Virus record (IMG/VR): IMGVR_UViG_3300030451_005792 | Location: 1-41,034 of that record | Strand: one strand, 5' to 3' | DNA from: a virus | Length of the DNA: 41,034 bases | Part shown: positions 9,701 through 17,167 of the stretch, piece after piece | Numbering within the stretch: position 1 is the stretch's first letter | Layout of the letters: every line of letters starts with the position of its first letter | Notes under the pieces: model-generated | Seen by the model: only the letters and a program-made list of their open reading frames with translations | Database searches by the model: none | What the model was told of the DNA's origin: nothing | Program-made: the position numbers and the translations under genes

Positions 9701-11344
9701 AAACCAGCACCATCATCACTGAATAGGCAATTGAAGGTTGGGATATATGGCCCAGATCTACAACCAGATGATGTAGGAGGTTTACAGGGTAGAGCTACTA
9801 TGTTTGCAAATAGAGCAATGAGAGCGAGAACTGAAGCAGTTGAGGCTATAGGAAATCGTAATTGGTTTTCAGCGACTACAGATTACTGGTTAGGAGAAAA
9901 TTTTTATAGTGATCAAATAAAAACAGCAGATAAACAACTGGATGCTGTTCGTATGGCTAGAGGTAATTTTTCTATAGCTTTAAATACAAAAAATAGCAAT
10001 CAAGCAAGAATTAAAGCCTACCAAACTGCCAAGCGTATTTTAAGTGGTAAAGTGTTGACGGGCACCACGGCTGGTCCAAGTACAGAGCAATACCAAGCAC
10101 AAGAGAAACAAATTGATGCTGGACAGCAGATTGGTACTGATTTACTTCTAAGTGCAGCACCTCTGCCTGGAGGAACACTAATAAGCAAAGCAGGAAAACC
10201 TGTAGTTCAAGCGGTTCAAGCAGGAGGTAGAATGGCTATAGGAGCAGGATATGTTGGCAAAGAAGTCGCAACAGAAATAGGTAAACAGCTATATACTAAA
10301 GGAGGAGGTAAGCTTGCTGCTGAAGTAGTAAAAGAAGGAACAGAAAAAGCAGTAAAAGAAGGTACAGAAGCAGTAGTCAAACAAGGAGTAGAGACAGGAA
10401 CAGAAAGAGCAGCAGCAGAAGCGAGTCGTCAAGAAGTGTTTAAAAACACATTAATAAGACAAGTAGATTTTAGCAAAAACAAAGCTGGCAGCACAATTCG
10501 GAAACCAGCAAGCATAACAACTAAAATAACAGAAGGCACTACTGATGCTTTGGCAAAAGGATATATAGAAGGTCTGGAACAAAGCATGGGAAGATCATAT
10601 GTAGAACTAGCAAACGATATGATATTTAAAAGAAGAGGAGGAATAGTACCAGCTTATATGAGTACTGGTGGATTAGCTAGAGGAACAGATACAGTTCCTG
10701 CTATGCTTACTCCGGGAGAATTTGTAGTTAACAGAGACTCTGCTAAACAAAATAGAGGTTTACTAGAAAGTATTAATGGATCAGGTAAACCAATGTCTAG
10801 GGGTGGTGTTGTTTATGCTCAAAATGGTGGTTTATTTGATATTGGAGAAGTAGGAAATCTTGGAGGCGGTGGAGGAGGTGGAGGTGGAGGTGTAGACTTT
10901 GCAGGCTTTATAGCTGCTGCTAATACACTAACCCCCAATCTTTCTCTTTTTGCTACGGCTGCCACAGCACTTTCTGAAAAAGATTTTGGTGTATTAAATG
11001 ATGCGGGCACTCAATTTCAAGGAGCTTCTAATAGGTTTGATTTAGCTGCTAGGAATTTTGGTGCTCCAGTAACTAAATTTGACAATTCTATTGGTATGTT
11101 TGTAAATCAAACAAATAATCTTATAGCAGCTATTAGCAATATGGGACAAATAGAAGGAACAGTCAATGTGGTAGGAACTATATCTTTTGCTCCTATAGAA
11201 GTTAATGTTCTTGGTTTAGACCAGATAGCTGGTTTGATAGCAGGTATTGAAAATAGCGTATTGGCACAAGTTGGTGCGGCACTATCACAAGACAATCCAG
11301 GTATTTCTGTAAACACTTTAAGCTCGGGTGGATCAATACAATAA
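3791..11344 (+). CDS. Tail tape measure protein, 2,517 aa
   Basis: It sets tail length and is expected to fill the tail tube until ejection. ATG 3791 has AAAGGA upstream. The N-terminal ~400 residues are the helical, Ala/Gln/Ser-rich tape-measure core, with a segment containing SIALMKQF around residues 190-210. A hydrophobic stretch at ~410-455 (ALAALGAAKVIGGLGG) may span membrane. Four copies of a 'DTVPAxLTPGEFVV'-type motif lie near residues 463-508, 711-760, 1634-1701 and 2293-2347. Residues ~575-640 carry PD-(D/E)XK-like signatures (GAEFE at 591-595, D615, E622-A-K624). Residues ~1870-1980 form a Lys/Pro/Glu-rich linker, and a nine- to ten-glycine run lies near residue 2357. It is far longer than common tape measures. 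No lysozyme or peptidase domain was recognised. Confidence 0.9.
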   Translation: MAKGYNLTVQLNLQGPNNLNGVVNNINKRLNNIQANVNVKLPTSTLRQIAQVNRNLKQTGKSAADAASGMEKFGKAAGLAVKRFGAFTAATAGFYAITRATQQSLEKFVEFDRQLTRIAQVTNSSKQSLNGLTNEITKLSVSLGASSTELASVAVTLSQAGLSARETQRALKALALTTLAPTFNNLNQTVEGSIALMKQFSISTRQLEQALGSINAVAGSFAVEAGDLITAVQRAGGVFASASKGVATGTDALNQFLAVFTSVRATTRESAETIATGLRTIFTRIQRSDTIESLKAFGVTLTDLEGKFVGPYRAIEQLSKGLRSLDPRSLEFSGIVEELGGFRQVGKVIPLIQRFSTAQQALNVAQQGSGSLARDAATGQQTLGVQIAKVQQQFDALIRSIGQTSEFRQFITLSLDLASALIKIADAIKPVLPALAALGAAKVIGGLGGLAKGFKGGIGFNQGGMVPGSGNFDSVKANLTPGEFVIRKKAVQAIGVDNLHRMNKYAYGGPVSFKGITGARQGGRSLATRLAASKSDAFKQGALINSRDSFSQAVNIKSFSSATIGGMLKGKKGAAFTIRKLADKNQNVRGAEFENFIQTYVAGAGTRTTGNAPLDFVGPPGEAKFQSSNVPYRDLLAKSLRQRLDSGRFAALRDSRGGAPSESIQSFDNIYAGGVNLFKLQGRFNSKTARDAAGLNKKKKTTTSRKPKAAGGPISGQDTVPALLTPGEFVISKGAASRIGSSNLKALNNADRITGYNRGGFVQRFNKGGGPKGGVGSGGVLDLFLIQGSVSALTAAMGDATRATKLTGDVAQSFATALNTGIVAFSALQMAPGGSTERGRKSAGRGAVALGAIFALDGVLKSVNNSAAEFDKKLGQTNFDKALDEASKSLETLAKNGNDAAAAAQLQSQISQAVSSARAVNEASTGGRYSLRQGVMDLAAYFTGTGGVTGIASGMGDQYDLAASRVRSRQGITGGFSEFMDPEGFAKQVRAEIAATEDASAKRFGATRDIVMQRGLQQIDRGASIRDVFTDLSDDAKEAIARSDTGVAKRLDAAGGAGTAAGQDIINQEVIKQLKITLGPALADRIARTSETAAAQLQVALKRVFDDISSGFKSVTARVDANFARAADSLSASLGKVGIRISGARGKNILENNSAFSPELIKRTIGAVTTGAGRSGDRVSQLALASTQIGDSIATIIDNNLRKGGEATAQLGGIRGGLTKMLSGMNLGKDVEQVISKQLNDAFAQATKELGDAADPTELRQKVNEIVEKLPAFTGALDLVKQQFEGVLNAQTRYAAAVDQISQAILQQREYFNRASSIRRQGDLALRRGLGENIPIGDIIGNVAATVADQTGGITNIDALSQRLGQLQSRRDQVQGRLDAISGLTKFADEQQKLTLEMGNLNVEISSTRQGLETLANSTEVATAALSRIQELRQRADQQLGFAEKLVGSTPQELGDISGLIATLEGVASGQELTMQNSFMAQRAYMQSAMGGGNALENFQAAQGGLARQRSGAINLLKELRPFFGDNNQQFNKMYETVMKSFLQSQGLMQGELGKALEKAFAARANRGNEQQQLIRVYEHAIEKQAQANDALGKTIPIQQSLVAANNNLRSAILGLTKQLANASIQMPITRSSGGPVYASKGQLVNMQPRGTDTVPAMLTPGEFVVNAKATKKNRGLLEAINGKGSASTIGGITYANQGGAAAQRHAKALQRSSISSEDRLAMLYYDYKQRYGMGVQKVIPLAVMSQLRRLIAQEDANLAAYFQYLADHPEFINKETNLANKDIFSGDPEARKRRQDQAQKDYRQKTGREHPAVLQQELIKRFGPNGIAPDPEKYSVIQNARNPGDLYKIAKNYGVPTGPNQATANSASYEARKKRAQEKREEQKRREAQTKREKTPTQKVLEDLDKPIQIRPQTGAPVPSFITEGMEQKKPKPVRPKSPGEKVQEEADQNAASEKEVVEPAGPATPVKPKPAPSSLNRQLKVGIYGPDLQPDDVGGLQGRATMFANRAMRARTEAVEAIGNRNWFSATTDYWLGENFYSDQIKTADKQLDAVRMARGNFSIALNTKNSNQARIKAYQTAKRILSGKVLTGTTAGPSTEQYQAQEKQIDAGQQIGTDLLLSAAPLPGGTLISKAGKPVVQAVQAGGRMAIGAGYVGKEVATEIGKQLYTKGGGKLAAEVVKEGTEKAVKEGTEAVVKQGVETGTERAAAEASRQEVFKNTLIRQVDFSKNKAGSTIRKPASITTKITEGTTDALAKGYIEGLEQSMGRSYVELANDMIFKRRGGIVPAYMSTGGLARGTDTVPAMLTPGEFVVNRDSAKQNRGLLESINGSGKPMSRGGVVYAQNGGLFDIGEVGNLGGGGGGGGGGVDFAGFIAAANTLTPNLSLFATAATALSEKDFGVLNDAGTQFQGASNRFDLAARNFGAPVTKFDNSIGMFVNQTNNLIAAISNMGQIEGTVNVVGTISFAPIEVNVLGLDQIAGLIAGIENSVLAQVGAALSQDNPGISVNTLSSGGSIQ
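5177..5330 (+). repeat. Tape-measure PGEF motif, copy 1
   Basis: Encodes residues ~463-513: a GG-bounded unit with the core FDSVKANLTPGEFVIRKKA, then an asparagine/leucine-rich helix and a closing GG. This is the most divergent of four related units in the tape measure; the usual DTVPA is DSVKA here. Confidence 0.75.
5564..5644 (+). other. Possible PD-(D/E)XK nuclease-like motif block within tape measure
   Basis: The segment encodes, in order, GAEFE (E592, E594), a ~20-residue spacer, PLDF with D615, then GEAKF with E622 and K624. A Glu-bearing helix followed by D-x6-E-x-K is the layout of restriction-endonuclease-fold active sites. This is a motif match seen by eye, not a demonstrated domain. 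Flanking residues ~540-650 are Lys/Arg-rich and could form the remainder of a small fold. Confidence 0.4.
5921..6070 (+). repeat. Tape-measure PGEF motif, copy 2
   Basis: Encodes residues ~711-760 with the core QDTVPALLTPGEFVISKGAA, a short helix (SSNLKALNNADR) and a closing RGG. It has the same architecture as copies 1, 3 and 4. Confidence 0.8.
8690..8890 (+). repeat. Tape-measure PGEF motif, copy 3
   Basis: Encodes residues ~1634-1700 with the core GTDTVPAMLTPGEFVVNAKA, then NRGLLEAING and a closing NQGG. Copies 3 and 4 are nearly identical in the core despite lying ~660 residues apart. Confidence 0.8.
10667..10833 (+). repeat. Tape-measure PGEF motif, copy 4
   Basis: Encodes residues ~2293-2347 with the core GTDTVPAMLTPGEFVVNRDS, then NRGLLESING and a closing AQNGG. 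A glycine run (10862-10892) follows shortly after. Confidence 0.8.
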
Positions 11345-11365
11345 TTTAAAAAGGGTATATTAATC

Positions 11366-14300
11366 ATGGCTAATAAATTTTATAATTACAGAGTTAGAGC
11401 AGCACAAACAGCAGCTGCTAACCCTATGCCGCAAGGAGGTACTGGATATTTAGACTTTTCTAATACCGGGGGATATAACCAATTTGACTCTGTTGTTAGT
11501 ATTACCGCTGGTTCCGAGCAAAGATTTGTATATAGAATTACAGCTGCCAGTGAAGCTAGTAAGTATGAATATGGTATAGGATATATTACAAGTGTTTCTA
11601 GCGACTTAAGGCTTACAAGAGAAAAAACATATAGCTCTAGCCAATCTGATAACTCTAGAGTAGCATGGGCAACAGTAGATGGTGCCCTAACTTTAGACAT
11701 GATGCTTCCTAACCCTAATTATGTTAGTCATAAAAGACTTAGTTTCGGAACATCTGCAACACATACAATACCTAATCTTACCACAACATATTTGCTAACT
11801 GCTTCAGGCAATATGACTTTAAACTTACCACTAATTGATACTAACACAGATTGTGTAGCAATTGACCTGATGATTACTGCTTTAAGTGGTAGTGAAAACT
11901 CTAGAGCTAATGCAGTTACTCTAGATGCCAGTGGAACAAATACAATTAATAGTACAGGCACTTATGTACTTACAAAGAAAAATGATCTTGTTAAAATTAT
12001 TTCAGATACTGCTAATACAAACTGGATAGTGCTAGACCCTGAAGATGATACGGCCGGATCGTCTGGATCAGATGGAGCTATTCAACTTGCTAGTGGTGGG
12101 TCTTTAAGTAGTGATACAGGTTTATTTTTCAAAAACAATGCTGTGTTTATAGGTGGTTCTGGCACATCTGATGCTTCTATACAACTAACGGAATCAAATG
12201 GTGCTACTTTCAATTTACAAAGTGGCTCGATAGATTTTGCTGTGCATTCTAGTGGTGCTGCTAATACTCTTTTTGTTGATGGTTCTACTAATAGAGTAGG
12301 TTTAAGAACAAATTCTCCATTAGACATTTTACATGTACATACTACAGGTGTTGGTGGAATTATGGTTAGTAATACTGGAAGTGGTGGTGTTCCAGTTGCT
12401 ACATTCAAAAACAGCGATACTAATTCTACTGATGGTACTGATGTTGGTAGAATAGACTTTATCGGAATAGATAGTGCTTCCAACGATACAACATATGTAA
12501 GAATTTTAGCAGAAGTAGCTGATGAAACTAATACTTCAGAAGAAGGACAATTAGATTTCTTAGTTAATCATAATGGAACTTTGCAGCCAGTAGCTAAATT
12601 GACATATGATGATTTAAATATAGGTACTAATAATAGTGTTTCAGGAGGTTTGGTAGTTGGAGGTAGCAATACTAATAAGGGCGATAATGTAATAATCGGT
12701 TTTTCTAATACCAATTGTGGAAACACTAGTATTGCTGTAGGTCATTCCAATAACATTACAAGTGGTAGTTATGGTGGTGCTTTTGGTAAAAATCACACTG
12801 TAACAGGATCTCATATGTGGTTATTTGGAGGTTCTGGTTTTGATGTAACTGGTAACAACACAACATATTTAGTAGGCAATAGTAATAATTATATTAAAGT
12901 AAAACATGATGATCAAGAAAGAGTATGTATTTATGTAGATACCACAGGTACAGATTTTAATGTTATTAATACTAGAGTTTCAACTACAGGAGTTAAACAT
13001 AAACAAAATTTTGTGTTTAATAATACTTCAGGGGTTGCTAAAACGGGTGTCTCTTATGGTATCGAAGTTACTGATCCTGCTAGTGGTTCTGAAGATGCAA
13101 AGTTTTTCATTCAAACTTTAAAAGCAGGTACATTAACAGATGTTTTAAGTGTTAGTCCTGATAATGTTAATATTTCAAATGCTTCTGGTTTTACTAATTC
13201 TGTATTAGTTGGTAATAGTTTAACTATTACTGGAACAGGTAATAATACTGTAGTTGTTGGTATGTCTAATACATTGACTGCTAATAGTGGTAATAATGTA
13301 GTAGTAGGATATAATAATGAACTTAGTACTTCGGGTAATAATAATACAGCCTTACTGGGTAATTCCAATACTGTAGATGAAAATTATACTAGTACTGTTG
13401 GAACTTCTAATAGAAATAGTGGTCTTTATTCTGCTGTAATAGGTTATAATAATGGTATTTATGGACAAAATATTGGAGCAGTTGGAGTTAACAATGCTGT
13501 ATCTGGTAATAATTCTAGTGTTCTTGGATACAACAATAATATAGACCATAATAGTGTTTATGTTGTTGGTCAAGGTAATACGGCAGCTTATTCTGGCGTT
13601 ACTCTTATAGGTAACAATATCACTGCAACAGGTAGTAATCATACTATAATTAAAAATGATGTCGTTATTATTACGGGAACTACTGTAAGGTTTGACGCTA
13701 ATGTGGAAATTGGAAATAATACAGCAATAAGTAGTGGTGATAATATTAGTGTTCTCACAAATAACGCTGGATATATCACTGGAGAAGCACATGTTACCGG
13801 GATTAGTTATACGACAGGATTAGCTTCTGGTGTTATTGTGCTATCTCATCATAGTGGTACAACTACAGGAGTTCTTACAAATGTAATGCATTCTGGAACT
13901 AATATTAGTTTTCTTAGTAATGATAGTAATTATCTAGCTAGTGGATCTAATATTAGTCAATTGACAAATAATTCAAACTATATCACTTCGAGTGGTTTTG
14001 CTATACCTAAACTAACTTTTACTGTTACATATGATAATTCAAATAATAGATATACTGTAAGTGGTGCTGGAACTACGGGTCAAATTAATCCTGACTTGTA
14101 TTTGCATAGAGGTGTTTCCTATGACTTTAAGCATGTCGGAGTAGCTGGAGGTATTACTATTATGACAGGGGCTGGAGGTTTAGGAAATTATGCTCCTTAT
14201 AATTTGGGAGTGACGAATAATACTGGAGAACTAGGAGGTACTACTTCCTGGACCGTAAGACATGACACCCCTATTGTTCACGATAGTGGAGCTGGAGCAT

Positions 14301-14395
14301 GGAACATTCCTTCTGCTGCAAACGGAGCCTATATTACTGGTAGATACCTAAATTCAGGTACTCCATCCGAGGGTGGTAACATATTCATCGTGTAA
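11366..14395 (+). CDS. Tail fibre with YadA-like beta-roll repeats, 1,009 aa
   Basis: Probably a trimeric receptor-binding fibre. The first ~230 residues are a virion-attachment-type beta-rich region. A fibre shaft follows, with the common 'dGS.grVGi.t.sP...LHV' element near residues 305-325. Two blocks of Asn/Gly/Ser-rich repeats (about residues 425-508 and 610-762), of the form 'GNNxxVxGxxNxxSG', resemble the left-handed beta-roll heads of YadA/Hia-type trimeric adhesins. Near the C-terminus two 'ISxLTNNxxYIT'-type units, common in phage fibres, precede a final ~110-residue domain with NPDLYLHRGVSYDF, a pattern like cupredoxin-type domains of other phage fibres. No endosialidase-type chaperone or depolymerase motif is visible. 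It lies 21 nt after the tape measure. Confidence 0.75.
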   Translation: MANKFYNYRVRAAQTAAANPMPQGGTGYLDFSNTGGYNQFDSVVSITAGSEQRFVYRITAASEASKYEYGIGYITSVSSDLRLTREKTYSSSQSDNSRVAWATVDGALTLDMMLPNPNYVSHKRLSFGTSATHTIPNLTTTYLLTASGNMTLNLPLIDTNTDCVAIDLMITALSGSENSRANAVTLDASGTNTINSTGTYVLTKKNDLVKIISDTANTNWIVLDPEDDTAGSSGSDGAIQLASGGSLSSDTGLFFKNNAVFIGGSGTSDASIQLTESNGATFNLQSGSIDFAVHSSGAANTLFVDGSTNRVGLRTNSPLDILHVHTTGVGGIMVSNTGSGGVPVATFKNSDTNSTDGTDVGRIDFIGIDSASNDTTYVRILAEVADETNTSEEGQLDFLVNHNGTLQPVAKLTYDDLNIGTNNSVSGGLVVGGSNTNKGDNVIIGFSNTNCGNTSIAVGHSNNITSGSYGGAFGKNHTVTGSHMWLFGGSGFDVTGNNTTYLVGNSNNYIKVKHDDQERVCIYVDTTGTDFNVINTRVSTTGVKHKQNFVFNNTSGVAKTGVSYGIEVTDPASGSEDAKFFIQTLKAGTLTDVLSVSPDNVNISNASGFTNSVLVGNSLTITGTGNNTVVVGMSNTLTANSGNNVVVGYNNELSTSGNNNTALLGNSNTVDENYTSTVGTSNRNSGLYSAVIGYNNGIYGQNIGAVGVNNAVSGNNSSVLGYNNNIDHNSVYVVGQGNTAAYSGVTLIGNNITATGSNHTIIKNDVVIITGTTVRFDANVEIGNNTAISSGDNISVLTNNAGYITGEAHVTGISYTTGLASGVIVLSHHSGTTTGVLTNVMHSGTNISFLSNDSNYLASGSNISQLTNNSNYITSSGFAIPKLTFTVTYDNSNNRYTVSGAGTTGQINPDLYLHRGVSYDFKHVGVAGGITIMTGAGGLGNYAPYNLGVTNNTGELGGTTSWTVRHDTPIVHDSGAGAWNIPSAANGAYITGRYLNSGTPSEGGNIFIV
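12640..12890 (+). repeat. YadA-head-like repeat block 1
   Basis: Coding repeats of ~14 residues rich in Asn/Gly/Ser (for example VVGGSNTNKGDNVIIGFSNT) within the fibre. They are degenerate at the DNA level. Confidence 0.6.
13195..13660 (+). repeat. YadA-head-like repeat block 2
   Basis: A longer run of ~14-residue units (for example GNNVVVGYNNELSTSGNN) giving a regular Val/Ile-Gly-x-x-Asn ladder, as in a trimeric beta-roll. It resembles a repeat array at the DNA level only because of the biased Asn/Gly codons (AAT, GGT). Confidence 0.65.
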
Positions 14396-14407
14396 AAGGA
14401 ATTTTAA

Positions 14408-15796
14408 ATGGCTGTTACAGCGCAGGGCTTAACACTATACAGACCTACTGCTTCAGTACAAAGAGAATATAGTTATGATTCTGATGGAGAAACTATCGGG
14501 GTTACAGACAGTGTAACTATTAATGATACTGTGCTGTCTCAAGATGCAGCTTTAATAGAGAAAGCAGATGGGATTATCGGATATGCCAAAGAAGGTAGTA
14601 CTAGCTTTAGATCTTTAACATATGGTGGAAATACAGGACAGGGTAGAGTTACGAGTCTTGCTTTTGATTCTAGTTCAGATTATACTAACGTATTAAAATA
14701 TTCAATTACTTTTAGAGTTGTTCCTACTAACGCTAGTTTAATATCTAGTTGGGGTTTTACTCCTGCTGATGGTGTTACAGATTTAAGCTATAGGGAGAGT
14801 TTTGACCGAGTGGAGGATATAAATTTAATTAGCTTACAGTCAGGAGGAGATTATTGGAATAATCATCACACCTACACCTTCGAAGCATCTGTATCATGTC
14901 AACAAGTAGATGCTAACACTAAGACGCAAGACCTAGCAAAAGCAGCTTTAAACCAAATCAAAGCTATTGTTCCTACCAGGATAACAAAAGTTGTAAATAC
15001 ACAAGGAACAAACAATTATCTTAGTATTTCAGAAACCTCATCTAAAGAAGGTACTGCTAGTATAAATATTACTGTTGCTATTGTACCAGATGGATCAAGT
15101 AGTGGTACTACTATTATTAGTAGTGAAGAACAGGGGGTAGAAAAGATTAATACTCCACAAGAATATGAAAAACTTACTTACAAAGTAACATTTAAAACAT
15201 TAGAAAATATGACTATTGATGCTGGTGGTGGTATTAGTTCTGAAAGTACAAGAGGTGCGGCTGAAAGTCTAGCTCAAGAAGTAGTGAGTTATTATAATGG
15301 AAATGTTACGCCCTCTAGTACTCCTCCTGGAAAAACTATTGTTTGTCAAACAGAGCTGCCTAAGCTACCTGCAGGTAGTTGTTTTAATGTTACATCAGCA
15401 GGTATAGATGTTGATCATGCTGGAAAAACTGCTACAGCCGTTATAGAATCTAGTACAGAACCTCAAAATTGTGATGGAGATGGATATAAAGTAGAACATA
15501 GAACTAATCATATAAAAAATAAAAAATTACATGCTGAATTATTTGGATGGGGTGTTTCAAAATCTATTGTTCAAGACCTTCAAAGTAAATCAGCAGATGT
15601 TAAAGAGTATAATGTTCAAGTAAGTAGTGTGTCCAAATGTTTAACAAGTCAGCTTAAAGCAAAAGCAGAAAGTAAATTTAATGAAATTAAAGATGGTAGT
15701 GGTACTATTACTAAACATAATATAGTAATTAGTAATGGTAGATGTACTATTACTGCTACAGAATTTTTAGGACAGCCGGATGACTTAAGTGCTTAG
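14408..15796 (+). CDS. Tail-associated structural protein A (462 aa)
   Basis: ATG 14408 has AAGGA seven bases upstream. It is beta-rich. The N-terminal region contains ETIGVTDSVTINDTVLSQ and, later, a TNVLKYSITFRVV strand. Residues ~150-250 and the C-terminal ~120 residues carry spaced single cysteines (SVSCQQ, PQNCDGDGYKV, VSKCLTSQ, GRCTITATEF). The C-terminal part has a pattern that recurs in the next gene (C..xGY..., then KSIV, an SxC, a helix and a final TE-containing strand), so the two are probably diverged paralogues. Position between the fibre and the giant adhesin suggests a tail-tip or baseplate component. I do not recognise a named family. Confidence 0.5.
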   Translation: MAVTAQGLTLYRPTASVQREYSYDSDGETIGVTDSVTINDTVLSQDAALIEKADGIIGYAKEGSTSFRSLTYGGNTGQGRVTSLAFDSSSDYTNVLKYSITFRVVPTNASLISSWGFTPADGVTDLSYRESFDRVEDINLISLQSGGDYWNNHHTYTFEASVSCQQVDANTKTQDLAKAALNQIKAIVPTRITKVVNTQGTNNYLSISETSSKEGTASINITVAIVPDGSSSGTTIISSEEQGVEKINTPQEYEKLTYKVTFKTLENMTIDAGGGISSESTRGAAESLAQEVVSYYNGNVTPSSTPPGKTIVCQTELPKLPAGSCFNVTSAGIDVDHAGKTATAVIESSTEPQNCDGDGYKVEHRTNHIKNKKLHAELFGWGVSKSIVQDLQSKSADVKEYNVQVSSVSKCLTSQLKAKAESKFNEIKDGSGTITKHNIVISNGRCTITATEFLGQPDDLSA

Positions 15797-15808
15797 GGAG
15801 AAAATATT

Positions 15809-17167
15809 ATGCTATCTATTGGTATCGGATTAAAACCTGCACCTGACTTTAATATTGAACCAGAATTTTTCTATGCTGGTCAAGACGTTATTGGTGGTGT
15901 GATAAAGCTAACATTAAGTGGTACTCATTACGCAGCTAGTACGAGTGACTATGAAGCTATGAGCGATACTATTCTTTCTCTTAATGGTGTTTGTCGTACC
16001 CTACAAAGCTTAGGCACTTGTGGAGGAACTTTGTCTAATTTGGTAGGAAGTGTAGGTTTCGTTGAGTCTGCTTCAACATCTGAAACGGACGCTCCCTTAA
16101 ATCTTGGTTATAATATTGTTATGGTTTTTACTCACAGCAGCAGTGGTAGACTTCCTTTTATAGAGCCAAGTAGTGATTATTCAGGTATGAAAGGGAATTT
16201 AATTTTAACTAATTATTCTAAAGCAGAGTCTATAGACGCAAGTTCTTTGTCTACTTTTGTATTTTTAAGTAGTGGCAAATTATTAGCTTCTCAGGGAGAA
16301 TATAATGTAGAATGTTCTGTTGGCGTTTATGCTAGTGATAGGTGTGATAGTGGTGGTGGAACAAATAAAAAGAAACACATATATGAATTTTTAGATGCTG
16401 AAACAGGTTTCGATAGAAACTTTGATCTTCCAAGTGGTTTTGGCAAGTTTTTAATAAGCGAGAAAACAGCTATTGGTGAGAATGGTGGTTCTATAAGTAA
16501 AAAATATATTGTAGCTCCTACTAATAGTATGGCTGTAGTAACCCTTGTAAACTCTAATAGAACAGATCAAATAACCGGTGCTACTAAAGCAAATATACAA
16601 GGAAATATTACAGGATTAACATCTTTTGATGATGCTAAAACGGTGTATAGTAAGATAGCTAATCTTGATCCTGGATCTTCACAAGATCTATTATCTAGTA
16701 CTTGCGGAGATACAAGCCCTTTACCTTTGGATTTATGCAGGATATTGTCATCTTCTAAACGAATTGACAACCCAGCTCAAAGAAGTATTTCTTTTGATTT
16801 TACTTATTCAGATGTAGAAAAATGCGTGGCTCAAGGATATCAAATTGTTACAGAATATTCAGAAAATAAAGATGTTAATAAAATTGCAGAATATCTTATT
16901 CCAGGAAGAACTAAGTCTATTGTTTTCAAAAGTGCTGGTAAAACAGCTAGGAAAATGAAATTAAAAGTTACTGGAAAAATTACAAGTTGTAACGAAGCTT
17001 TTGTAAGTACGGTTGAGGCTGCAGTAAAAAGAGAGTTTACTACACAAAAAGATGATTTAGGGTTAACTACTGGAAATGTAATTAAAATATTAGAAGGTGA
17101 AGAAACGGGCAGATATAGTTTCAGTAAAACAGAGGAATATATAGAGTGTGCATCAAATGAAGGATAA
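15809..17167 (+). CDS. Tail-associated structural protein B (452 aa), paralogue of A
   Basis: ATG 15809 with GGGAGA upstream, 12 nt after the preceding gene. It is beta-rich. The N-terminus has FFYAGQDVIGGVIKLTLSG, which parallels the 'dGe.IG.t.svTinG' region of the preceding protein. The middle contains SVGVYASDRCDSGGG. The C-terminal third repeats the layout of protein A: EKCVAQGYQIV, KSIVFKSAGK, TSCNEAF and a closing TEEYIEC. Its end overlaps the next gene by 11 nt, implying coupling. A heteromeric tail-tip ring made of the two paralogues is plausible but unproven. Confidence 0.5.
   Translation: MLSIGIGLKPAPDFNIEPEFFYAGQDVIGGVIKLTLSGTHYAASTSDYEAMSDTILSLNGVCRTLQSLGTCGGTLSNLVGSVGFVESASTSETDAPLNLGYNIVMVFTHSSSGRLPFIEPSSDYSGMKGNLILTNYSKAESIDASSLSTFVFLSSGKLLASQGEYNVECSVGVYASDRCDSGGGTNKKKHIYEFLDAETGFDRNFDLPSGFGKFLISEKTAIGENGGSISKKYIVAPTNSMAVVTLVNSNRTDQITGATKANIQGNITGLTSFDDAKTVYSKIANLDPGSSQDLLSSTCGDTSPLPLDLCRILSSSKRIDNPAQRSISFDFTYSDVEKCVAQGYQIVTEYSENKDVNKIAEYLIPGRTKSIVFKSAGKTARKMKLKVTGKITSCNEAFVSTVEAAVKREFTTQKDDLGLTTGNVIKILEGEETGRYSFSKTEEYIECASNEG

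Noticed and set aside
10819-11010. Minus-strand frame with a polyproline run
   Set aside because: It is the reverse complement of the glycine run in the tape measure, with no independent coding signs.
13195-13660. CRISPR-like or other direct DNA repeat array
   Set aside because: The periodicity is ~42 nt coding repeats with degenerate DNA, no constant repeat and no unique spacers.
13352-13792. Minus-strand open frame of 146 aa inside the fibre
   Set aside because: It is the mirror of the Asn/Gly repeat codons, gives low-complexity Ile/Ser/Asn sequence and has no SD site.
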